Below are positions 55,425 to 64,000 of a stretch of DNA of 64,000 bases, piece by piece. The notes below the pieces were generated by a model. That model worked only from the letters and a program-made list of their open reading frames with translations, was not told where the DNA came from and made no database searches. The stretch comes from Diphasiastrum complanatum (Eukaryota; Streptophyta; Lycopodiopsida; Lycopodiales; Lycopodiaceae): assembly GCA_029204225.1 (NCBI GenBank), contig CM055099.1, positions 69,485,349-69,549,348 on the forward strand, read 5' to 3'. The position numbers and the translations under genes were made by a program. Position 1 is the stretch's first letter. Every line of letters starts with the position of its first letter.

Positions 55425-55661
55425 AAAGAGAAAGAAAGAAAGAAAGCAAGCTTTATTAATGTCTTTTCCATGCCAAAAGGCAAATAAGACCAAAAGGAGC
55501 ACATGTCAAGTATGTGAAAACCATGGGAGCGTATATAAACGTCTCCAAGAAAAACTATGCATAAAAGAGAAATGAGTAATATAACTGTAAACTACAAACT
55601 GCCAACTGTCCATAAGTGGGAGCAAGAATAGCTGCTTGGAGTAGAGTAGTATCAGATAGTG

Positions 55662-56417
55662 TCAGATAGTGCAGCTGCTGAAAAAAGACGTAATACGAGC
55701 TGTATCAGGAGGTATAGACCGTCGCTGATGTCGTCTAGGAGGGTGAAAATTGTGTACTCTCGAAGTGTGAATTGCTGCATGACTATGAGTGATACACTGT
55801 CTCTGACATCGGTGAGGTGGTATGTCGTCGTCATTGTCGTCGGGCCGTGTCCGTCTCTTGGTGAAGAAAGACGTAATCTGAGCCTGAGAGCTAGGATGTG
55901 GCTGGTGAGCTGACCGGTACATATCCTGGCGCAACAAGACCATCTCTCGTAGCATAAGTGCGACACAACGAGAGTCCTCATATCCCATCAGTGTTCTGAG
56001 TGTTGTAGGCATGTCACGGAATAAAAATTGATATCTCCCTCTAATCTCATAATATATGGGGCATCTGAAGATGAAATGCTCCTCGAACTCTATCTCATGT
56101 AGGGGACACAGCAGGCAAAGTCTCTCCTCTCGTGGTGTACCCTGGAATCTGCCTGTCTCAATAGCCAACTGATGTGAGGAGACTCTGAACTGTCCCAAAG
56201 TGAAACGTAGACCGTGTGATAGTCCAGAAGACAAATAGCGAGGTAAAACTGGAAGACCAGTGGCATCCTGCTCTAGAAAGTGAGTCCGGTAGTAGTCAGG
56301 CTTAACCCCCAGCTGGTGACGCCAGGTACGGTCGAGATATGCTCTGTATAAAAAACGTCTAATGTACTGGTGTGTACCCAAAGGGAGATCAGTGATAGTG
56401 ATACCAAATGCTTCCAT
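55662..56417 (-). pseudogene. LINE C ORF2 C-terminus: CCHC finger and PIP-box
   Basis: Open for 251 codons. PLGTHQYIRRFLYRAYLDR, then CLLCPLHEIEFEEHFIFRCP (C101, C104, H114, C119), and at residues 178-185 QAQITSFF, a canonical PIP-box, followed by TKRRTRPDDNDDD. The C-terminus repeats the motif without Gln (ARITSFFSSCTI). Confidence 0.85.
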
Positions 56418-56441
56418 GAGGAAGTGTGATGCCTGAGAGAA

Positions 56442-57979
56442 CTATGATAGCCGGTATCCCCTCTGCGGCATACAAGGCTGAAGGGGTGACATGGTGTCAA
56501 ACAGTCTGCACTTACTCGGGGCATCCCGAATAGACTCACGGAAGCAGAATCTCTCCAGCTGGACTAGGGAAGAGTGGCCCTTTCCAAGTCTAGAAGTAGC
56601 CGCCTGTCTCATACTGAAGGTAGGACCAGAGAAGAGCACACCCAGGTAAGTGTATGAAGATACCACCTCTAGGGACTGTCCATCAAAGGTAAGCTCCTGG
56701 CGTTGCATGAAGGCCCGAGAGGTATTGAAGACCATAACTTTGGTTTTCGAGAGGTTGCCCTAAACCCCACTGAGTACAAAAAGTGTGTAAACAGTCCAAC
56801 TGTCTCTGTAATCCCTCTCTGATATGGGAGACTAGTACCACATCATCCGCATAGAGAAGGATGGCAATCAAAACGTCTCCCAGCCGACAACCGTCCCCAC
56901 CACATTGAGAGATGACCTGCTCTAGCTCGTCAATATATAATCCAAAGAGAACTGGTGAGAGAGAGCATCCTTGCTTAACCCAATAGTACTCTAGATTTGC
57001 TCATAAATGCCACTACCATGACGAAAGCAACCCAAAACCCTCTCATAGAGAGCCATGACGGCTAGAATAATATCTGTAGAGAAACCTAGGTCTCGGAGTC
57101 TCTGGATAAGTAAAGAGCGTGGAACAGAGTCAAAGGCTTTCCTGAAGTCCACAAAACAACAGTAAACCTTTTCTTTCCTGTGTCTAGCTTCCTCAATGAT
57201 GGCTCGGAGTGTGAATATGTGATCTGTAGTGGAATAATGAGCGTGGAATCCTGCCTGACCCAAAGCATGTAATCTCCTAGACTCTGCTTCTGAGTTAACT
57301 GCAGACTGGAGGATGATGCCATATATCTTCGCGAGGACATGTCCAATCATACTAGTGCGGTAATTACCAGGTACCATGGGGTCACCGTTTTTATGGATAG
57401 GATGTATGATGTTGGTGCACCAAGAGGATGGGAAGCCCTCAACAACAACATGTGAGAGTGGATGATGTAGGGGCAAGGGTATCGGGGGCGTGAATCAGTA
57501 GCTCAGACTCAAGATCTTCAATGTCTCCTGGTGCGGTGGGTTTTCAGCTTTTTGATTGCTGCCCGAACCAAGTCAGGGGTGAAGAAGGTGAAGTCTGAAG
57601 GTCGAGGAGAGATGGAGATGGGCGTATTAGTGGGTATTGTGTAAAGTTGGGTAGCATAGTCGGTCCAAATATGTAAATCGTCCAGAAGAGGGGGTGTGGC
57701 ACGAGGGATAAACTCACGCCAAAAGGCACCAGAGGAGGAGCTGAGAAGGAGGTTCACAAGACGGTTTCCTTCGGAGTCATCATAGGCACGTTTTTTGCGA
57801 CGGAGTGTGCGGTTGTACAATTGTCGTGAAGAGCGGAGGAGATGGCAGGCGTGGAAACGAGCATGTGTGACAGAGTGGTGAAGGGATCGGCATTCTGCGT
57901 CATACCACGGTGGATGGAAAGGTCGGGATGATCGTGGATGGACTGGTTTGTGTTTATGAGGTTTAGAGGGGAAAGCCAA
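56442..57979 (-). pseudogene. LINE C reverse transcriptase
   Basis: Pieces in order: PPWYDAECRSLH...YNRTLRRKKRAYDDSEGNRL (pre-RT), HPIHKNGDPM, YRTSMIGHVLAKIYG, CCFVDFRKAFDSVPRS, a QGCSLSPVLFGL region with stops, AILLYADDVVLVSHIREGL (catalytic YADD, 56871 frame) and FDGQSLEVVSSYTYLGVLF. Frame changes near 57500, 56990 and 56760. Confidence 0.88.
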
Positions 57980-58338
57980 AGTAGCCGCAGAGTGGAGACA
58001 AGTGGTGAGGAAGGCGGCTTGTGATTCCAGTGATTCATTGTGTGGAAAAGAGTGAAGTAAGGAGGTGAGGGATTCCTGGTAGAGTGGGATAGAGAGGGGG
58101 TGGAAGGTGTATTTGGGTGCACGGGGAAGGATGGACTGGTGTTGAGGTTGTGGTGGTGGAAGGGGCCAGTAGCGAAGGATAGGAACAAATGATCAAAGAG
58201 GGTGGTAGGGGAGATACGGAAGCTGTGAATGAGAGGAATGGATGACAGTGACCCCATGAGGTAATCAACCACACTATGACCGCCACTGTGAGGGTGACAC
58301 GTATAGCTGCCAGAGGTAGGCCAGTGAGGTAGGTCATC

Positions 58339-59000
58339 TTAAATGGCTAACTCATGTGCCTCACCAAACTGCAACATGTACTCACCATATGAAGTAATAG
58401 GTCCCGGTCCATCATCGGAAATCCTGGTGATCCCCAAGCTGTCACTATCCAGGGCATGAACTCGCATCTGATCTGTAGCATCATGGAACTCTGTCTGTCG
58501 TGAGGCTGTCCGGGCATTAAAATCCCCAGTGAGGAAAATATGCCCCTGCTTTGCAAATATGATGATATCCACTGAAAGGTCCAAATAAGGTGAGCCAACA
58601 CCCTCAACAAAGGAGGAGGACTCTGAAGGAAAATAGCAGGCAACAATGAAGACGTCCCTGTCCAAACCAATCGCTCGTCCTGTGATACGAAGCCAAATAT
58701 ACCGTGCATGCTCATCATGCCTAACGAACTCAAACATCTGATGAAGGGACTCTCTGTAGAGACAAGCCACTCCTCCCGAACAACGGCCACTGGCTTTTTC
58801 TTAGTCTTTGATCTGTATCCTGGGAAGGTGGGTAAACCACACACCTGGCTCTCGTGAGTCTCCCTAAAAAACAATAGGTCTCGTCCAGTGATAAAGTCAA
58901 TCAGATCACCTGCTGTAGAGGATGAGTGGATGCCATCACAATTCCATATCCCAATCTGAAGATGGTATGGATGGGGCCCCAACAATCCCGGGGGCCCCGA
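58339..59000 (-). pseudogene. LINE C AP-type endonuclease
   Basis: IGIWNCDGIHSSSTAGDLIDF (first catalytic Asn region), LLFFRETHESQVCGLPTFPGY (Glu), GVACLYRESLHQMFEFV, AIGLDRDVFIVACYFP and HIFLTGDFNARTASRQ (Asp/Asn) are the blocks of LINE apurinic endonucleases, which nick the target strand. Two overlapping frames (59201-58347, 58770-58339) show a frameshift near 58760. Confidence 0.85.
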
Positions 59001-59004
59001 ATTC

Positions 59005-59788
59005 CTAGCTTTGAGAACGGCTAGGGGTGCCAACAACAAATCGTATCTGACCATCTCGATATATGACTCGTCTACCAGTCTCTCGAGCCACCTGGAAGGC
59101 TTTACGCCTCTCCTCAACCTGGATGTAGGTAAGATCGTCGTCCATAAATATGGCAGTGCCACGTAACTGGGCTCTACAGCGTAAGACCTCTCTTCTGTCA
59201 CATGTCCTAGAGTGGTCTCGAGAAATCTCGTAGCTTCGGCATGGCATCCTGTGTGTCCGGTATCCCACGAACCCTGATGTTATGGGCTTTTTGCTCCCTT
59301 GACCGCTCTTCCAAAATGGTGGCTGAGATAACTGAGGAAATGGGGGCGCTAGGTTTGGTGCCTTTCTTCAAGATTGCTGCCCATGAATCATTATGCTGTT
59401 CAATTTTGTGCTCGAGCTCCCGTATCATGGTGGTGTGCGTTTCCGAGGCTGCAACTTGCCTAGTGTTGATCACGTGCTCCAATGAGGCGACTTTGGACTG
59501 CAACAGGTTCTTTTCCTTTACTAAGGAGACCACTACCTCTTTCAACTGTGTAAGTTCTTGCTTCAAGAGCTGGAAATCTGCTCTCATTTGGTCAGCTTCC
59601 CAAGAGGAAAAGAGTTCAATTGATTTCGAGGGAGTGTAGGGAATGGGTGCGGTGGCAAGAGCTGTGGATTGGTGTGAGGACGGTGCGGAAGAGGAGGAGG
59701 ATGAAAGAGAGGGGGAGCAGTAGTGAGAGAAGGAGTGAAAGAAGAAGAAGAAGAAGAGAAGAGGGATGAGGTGGAGGGGGGTGCCATG
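59005..59788 (-). pseudogene. LINE C ORF1
   Basis: MAPPSTSSLFSS start, Pro/Ser/Leu-rich N-term, FPLGKLTKMRADFQLLKQELTQL, coiled coil LVKEKNLLQSKVASLEHVIN, KKGTKPSAPISSV, RVRGIPDTQDA, then after a 75-90-base deletion LRCRAQLRGTAIFMDDDLTYIQVEERRKAF. Same layout as LINE D ORF1. Confidence 0.82.
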
Positions 59789-59799
59789 TCAGCCGCAAA

Positions 59800-60560
59800 C
59801 AGACCAGCAGGTTTCACAAGTAGAGGTGAGGAAGTCCTCCAAATACAAGGTCTAGGATGCCTCCACCTGCAAGTAAGGATCTGCAAGCCTCCAAGGATCT
59901 CTCCTCCACCTGTGTCCCTACTCTTTAAACACAAAGATAGATAACAAGCTGGCCTCAAGAATTCACCACCCAACCATAGCTAGATCCAAGCTCCAAGCAA
60001 GACCTATCCAGCACCCCCTTGCTAACCATAAACAAATCACAAGCATACCACAACACTCCATAGCATTCTCAAGATCCTAACCCTACTTATGTCCCATACC
60101 ATAAGCAAGATCCAAACCTTAAGCATACTACCACAAGAAAGCACTCTACACACTAGTAGCAACACTAGAGCATAAGCAAAGCAAACAAGATAGATCTCCC
60201 CCCCTCCCCAATGGGCGCCCTACTACCCTCATATAGATGGCCCATGGTCCCCTCCAGTGCACTATGGAGTTCCATGCCCACCCAATGAGAGAGAGAGAAG
60301 CCTAGGGGAGTTAAAGAATCTCCAAGAACCTCCATATGCTTATGGAAGGTCAAGAGACTCCTTCCATAACCTATGTCTCTTTGAATGCCTTTCTTGTGGG
60401 AGTTGGGAACTCAATGGACACTTTAGAAGGGCGCCCTCCTAATAGGTCCCATTGCCCAAGTTGTGCAAGTATTCTTTGGTCCTAGACCAATAAAGTGATA
60501 TGGTTCAAGGTTGAGACCCAAGGTTTAGAAAAATAGTCATCCAATGACTTTCTAACATCT
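59800..60560. other. Unassigned, C/A-rich sequence
   Basis: No coding domain; recurrent caagcaagatccaa / aagcaaacaag words. Confidence 0.4.
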
Positions 60561-60569
60561 CTCTAGGTT

Positions 60570-60756
60570 CCATACCTCAATCCAAGGCATAGACACCTAC
60601 CTATCCTTAACCAAGGACACTAGTACCTTAATTCAAGGCACCTACCCTTAATCCTAAGGGTACCCCTTATCCAAGGGTCACGTGACTCCATACCTCCGAC
60701 CAAGGTATAGTCACTTGCCTGCCCTTAATCCTAAGGGTAACCCTTATTCAAGGGTA
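60570..60756 (+). repeat. Cluster of eight short CCTT..AAGG inverted repeats
   Basis: Units such as cctcaatccaagg (60573), ccttaaccaagg, ccttaattcaagg, cccttaatcctaaggg (60645 and 60722), ccccttatccaaggg and cccttattcaaggg (about 60741) follow one another every 18-30 bases. The two cccttaatcctaaggg copies are 77 bp apart. Confidence 0.7.
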
Positions 60757-60843
60757 ACTTGCCATTTAGCCCCCAACACTAAATGGACCAATAGGGGTTT
60801 GAAGTACTGCTAGTTACATAGGTATGTAACAACAGGCATCTCA

Positions 60844-61131
60844 TCAGCGAGGGTGCCATTCTTGGCAGTAGCAGCGAGGAGTAATGCTGAGGTGGCAGCA
60901 ACAGCGTGGAGGGAGATGGGTGAGGTAGAGGTAGCGAGGGGGGGGGGGGGGGTGGGTGAGGTAGCGAGGGGGGGGGCATGAGGTAGCAGCGAGGGAGGGG
61001 ATGGGTGAGGTAGCGAGGGGGATGGGTGAGGTAGCAGCGAGGGAGGGGGTTGGTGAGGTAATGAGGGGAGGGGGTGAGGTAGAAGGGCAAGGGGGTAGGG
61101 CTGTCCTACGGGCAGCACGACGAGGGGCCAT
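60844..61131 (-). pseudogene. LINE head fragment F (ORF1 N-terminus)
   Basis: MAPRRAARRTALPP then Pro/Leu/Thr-rich repeats, comparable to MAPPPPLAPARRS of LINE B. ATG at 61131 lies eight bases from the (GA)n tract. Everything after about 100 codons is gone. Confidence 0.65.
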
Positions 61132-61138
61132 CGCTGGC

Positions 61139-61350
61139 CAGAGAGAGAGAGGGAGAGAGAGTGTGTGTGCACACTATGTGTGAGAGAGAAGAGGGAGAGA
61201 GTGTGACATGTGTGTGTCACAGTGTGTGTGAGAATCTAGAAAGAGAGGGAGTGTGTGTGAGAGAGAAGAGGGAGAGAGTGTGACGTGTGTGTGTGTGTCA
61301 CAGTGTGTGTGAGAATCTAGAAAGAGAGGGAGAGTGTGTGTGTGTGTGAG
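61139..61350 (+). repeat. GA/GT-rich tract with a 77-bp tandem duplication
   Basis: (GA)n from 61139, then copies 61181-61257 and 61258-61336 (tgagagagaagagggagagagtg... ending tctagaaagagaggg). Confidence 0.85.
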
Positions 61351-61475
61351 GCTTGACTCTTGAGCTAGAGTGAGGTTAGAGCTTAGGTTTACCGTTTTAG
61401 AAATTAGGATTAGTTTTTAATTTGAAGTCTGAATTTAATACTTATTGTTTTTTTGACACTAGATAACTATTAGCT

Positions 61476-61721
61476 ATGCTCAGACAGCGGGATCCCTTAT
61501 GGGATCACGTCACCCTTAATTCAGGTTATGGCACATCAGGCACGAAGAAGTGGACTTGCAAGTATTGCGGGAACACTTATGGAGGTGGCCCCGTTCGAAT
61601 CAGGGTGCATCGTCTTCGAGGATATGAGATCGCCGTTTGCACTCAGGCCCCAAAGTCACTGAGGATTGCCAGGATCGGGGACGACTCTCTTGCTACTACT
61701 TCGGGCATAGCTGATTCTTGA
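61476..61721 (+). pseudogene. Second BED/hAT copy, exon 1
   Basis: MLRQRDPLWDHVTLNSGYGTS then TCKYCGNTYGGGPVRIRVHRL: a BED finger about 65% identical to that of the hAT gene at 36069. The Cys pair and His are present. Ends ...GIADS with a stop. Confidence 0.8.
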
Positions 61722-61900
61722 ATCTTGTTTGATCAATTTTGATCAATGATGATTGAAATTTGATCTAAAGCTAAAACTTAAAAGTTCAGTCTATAACTTT
61801 AAACTTTGATTATTAATGAGTAATTAGTGACTGTTCTTTGAGCTCTTTTACTGACTATAATTTATTAGCTAAAGCCTAACTAGTAACACCATTGTTACAG

Positions 61901-62050
61901 GTGCGGCAGAGCGCCGAGATTCCCCATCACAGCCGTCACTTGTAGCCGACACTAGCTCCACTGCAGCATCCATTCCACCTTCTGGAGAGACTCCTGCAGT
62001 GCCAGTTGGTGGGGTAGGCAGTAGTGCTATTGGTAGCACTGTTAGGGGAC
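61901..62050 (+). pseudogene. Second BED/hAT copy, linker exon fragment
   Basis: After TTACAG the frame reads GAAERRDSPSQPSLVADTSSTAAS and PSGETPAVPVGGVGSSAIGS, the same kind of low-complexity linker as in exon 2 of the first copy. It breaks off at about 62050; DUF659 is absent. Confidence 0.55.
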
Positions 62051-62099
62051 GGGGTCGAAACATTACGATTCGAATCGAGTCAATCCAGACTCGGAAAAT

Positions 62100-62190
62100 T
62101 ACTACTTAAGTCGAGTCGAGTCGATCCGGTATCGAGAAATTCTAAAATTACGAGTCGAGTCGATCCGGTATCAAGAAGTTCTGGTTCTGG
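62100..62190 (+). repeat. Short tandem repeat (gtcgagtcgatccggtatc)
   Basis: Two units with a period near 52 bases, each ending aga[a/g].ttct; a gattcgaatcga palindrome precedes them at 62069. Confidence 0.65.
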
Positions 62191-62329
62191 ATTTCGATCT
62201 TCTGCTTAAAACTTCGAGTTTCTTTTTTTGTTGTTTTTATGTAGTAAAGTATATACAGATTTCAGGATGCTCGTTACCGAATGGATTTGAACCCGAGCAT
62301 TAAAATCCAACACATGTATGTATATCTTA

Positions 62330-63078
62330 GCTTTTTACGATCTTTAATCATTTGTCCTTTCTTCTTGCAATAATAGCATATAATATTGGATTTCGAAGAA
62401 GAGGCATGTCACTAGATTGCTGATTCTTCTGCTTTGGTTTTACTTGTGGACTAATAGGAGTAGGATTTTGCTTGACTTTGCTAATCTTTTGTCTGTTATT
62501 TTTTGAAAATAGTGCAATAGCCCTACTAGAGTCAGAGGAATTTCTCCTGGTTCCCTAATGTAATAACATGGAAATGTTAACTCTAATTGTGTTGACACAA
62601 TCATAGTCTAGTTTTCGAAACTCTCTAGTAGACTCGATAGCAAAGTCATGACGACATCATAATCATTTACAGAAGAGTCTATCGAAGCCATTTGCTCCAG
62701 TAATGACTTGAAATTTGTCACAGTCTTAATCATAGACTTTGACTCACCCATCCTAAAGAAAAGAATCTCTTTCTCAGCAACAGTCTTGAACTAACATCTT
62801 TGACTTCGTAAAGTCCAATTAACATGTCCCAGACTTCCTTGCTTGTTGTGCTAATATGAGAAATCTGAGAATATCTTAGGTTCAATGCAATATTGGCAAA
62901 GGCTTTGCCATATTTTTGCCTCCATCTAGCAATAACAAGTAGATCTGCTTCATGTTTTACCTCAGCCCCAATAATAACATCCATAGATCTTTGGCCACTT
63001 TGAGTTTAAATTTCCATTCAAACATTATCCCCGTCAAACTTTTCTATGACTTTGACGTCATTAGATTAATCCATTTTC
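62330..63078 (-). pseudogene. Copia gag remnant
   Basis: The minus-strand frame 62984-62730 reads MDVIIGAEVKHEADLLVIARWRQK, FANIALNLRYSQISHISTTSKEVWDML and LYEVKDVSSRLLLRKRFFSL, clearly the UBN2 Gag core seen in copia 1 and 2 but a more distant family. Start (KVIEKFDGDNV) and later parts are broken by stops. Confidence 0.8.
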
Positions 63079-64000
63079 AATGGATAACGGTTACAGAATG
63101 GAGTTGTAACAAAAATTAGCCAAAATTTGTAAGATTTTGAGGTATTGACCAAAATTTCAAGAATTTAACACTTATTCAAATTCTTGTAAATGTTGTGGTT
63201 CGACAATTTTTGGGTAAGAAATGGCTTTTAAATTTTTGTTTTCTCTTAGGCTGGAAAATTCTTATGCCAAGTTGCCAATGGATGTTTGTTCTTGAAGAAA
63301 AAATTCAAACCAGTCATCTTTTCCAAAAAAATTATTGTGGTATCTTAACCCAATCATTTTTCACAAATTATATGAATGTATTGTAGCCCAAGCTTTTTGC
63401 CATAACTGCTCCCCCCATAAATGATGGTACTGTAGCGCAATTATTTTAGCAAAATACTAAATGCAGTACAACTGCTTAATGTTTTTTGAATTTTTGCAAA
63501 TTTTTTTGCTACAAATAAGAATTACACACTTTTTAGTAGGTACTGACTACTATAAATAGTGCTATATCCTACATTGTACAAACTATCCTTGTACGGATTT
63601 GCAAGTACTTCAAATGACATGATATTTTCAACAGTATAGTAAACAGTTTGAAAACACATTATAATAAATCAGAATCATTAAATGCTCTACAGGACTTGTA
63701 CAGATCTTTGTATGGTCTGTACGGGATTGCTGAGTCACCAGTATGGGCCCGATTCAGTCTCTTGTACTGTTTGGCATATTGTAGAAGCAGAAAACATGCA
63801 TAAGTTTTGCAATAATTCTCTACTCTACAAGAAAAACATCATTATAGTCCTCTGTATGGTATCATATAGAACCATACAAGTGTATTGTCATTCAATTTTT
63901 TATATCTATGTTGGGGAATCATAATCATCTGATGACATATTGATCTATATGTATATGTGTGTGTGTGTGTGTGTGTACTATATATATATATATATATTAG
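63079..64000. other. AT-rich tail ending in (GT)n(TA)n
   Basis: No gene recognised. Ends in a (GT)n and (TA)n microsatellite (63952-63997). No CGLD27 C-terminal exon found. Confidence 0.5.

Larger units (their letters stand above)
55425..59788 (-). mobile_element. LINE copy C, nearly full-length
   Basis: Minus strand from ORF1 ATG (59787) through endonuclease, RT, zinc finger, 3' UTR hairpin (55471-55482), AATAAA (55452-55457) and (TTTC)n tail. About 4.36 kb. A small deletion in ORF1 (about 59195) and several frameshifts inactivate it. Unlike copies B, D and F, its 5' end is not at a (CT)n tract. Confidence 0.9.

Noticed and set aside
55151-55504. His-Thr repeat protein
   Set aside because: Translation of a (GT)n tract.
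59241-59639. 132-aa + strand frame similar to the one at 43624
   Set aside because: Similarity is explained by the antisense of two homologous LINE ORF1 copies.
63952-63997. GT/TA repeat as a regulatory element
   Set aside because: Plain microsatellite with no nearby gene.
1-64000. tRNA, rRNA or organelle-derived genes
   Set aside because: No tRNA cloverleaf or rRNA motif was recognised by eye; the iMet-like matches are retrotransposon primer sites. A tRNAscan-SE run would settle it.

Overview
This is nuclear DNA of a land plant with a large, transposon-packed genome. The evidence is a plastid-targeted CGLD27/Ycf36-family gene with canonical GT..AG introns, plant-type Ty1/copia and Ty3/gypsy elements with tRNA-iMet or Athila-type primer sites, a BED/DUF659 hAT gene with introns, and a SWIM-domain MULE-like remnant. 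An intron of almost 25 kb filled with old nested transposons would suit a fern or gymnosperm better than a compact angiosperm, but the sequence alone does not fix the species.

The one host gene I can support is a CGLD27-like gene on the + strand. Exon 1 is 19983-20586 (transit peptide plus first half of the domain), exon 2 is 45518-45546 (29 nt) and exon 3 is 47686-47742 (57 nt). The three join in frame to give the conserved core of the family. The remaining C-terminal exon(s) were not found before position 64000. Intron 1 is 24.9 kb, intron 2 is 2.1 kb, and intron 3 runs past the window end. A 77-bp tandem duplication carrying two CACGTG boxes lies about 0.5 kb upstream of the start codon.

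Layout: 1-5305 is a decayed Ty3/gypsy element whose RNase H to integrase-finger block is inverted. 5311-9749 is a minus-strand copia element with a 5-bp target duplication (TAAGA). 10196-12620 is a SWIM-domain MULE-like remnant. 12650-19600 is gene-poor. Then comes CGLD27. Intron 1 holds an internally deleted copia element (23906-26374), a minus-strand copia element (26375 to about 28905), minus-strand LINE copies A (29701 to about 32040) and B (32326 to about 36008), a multi-exon hAT gene (36069-40208), an unusual word-biased AT-rich stretch (40260-41640), a tandem-repeat leader with primer site (41880-42298) and LINE fragment D (43400-44556). Downstream, in what is probably intron 3, are a solo LTR with TTTAA target duplication (49279-49714), a gypsy-type LTR plus gag (50067-51063), a second copia copy (51064-53891), a small TRIM-like unit (53892-54322), LINE fragment E, nearly complete LINE C (55425 to about 59788), LINE head fragment F (60844-61131), a second BED/hAT fragment (61476-62050) and a copia gag remnant (62330-63078).

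The most interesting system is the LINE family. Its six copies show (TC)n or (TTTC)n tracts at their ends, start ORF1 almost directly at the (CT)n tract, carry a conserved 3' hairpin beside AATAAA, and keep a canonical PCNA-binding (PIP-box) motif behind the ORF2 zinc finger in all three copies that retain that end. Together these suggest a plant LINE that inserts into (TC)n microsatellites.
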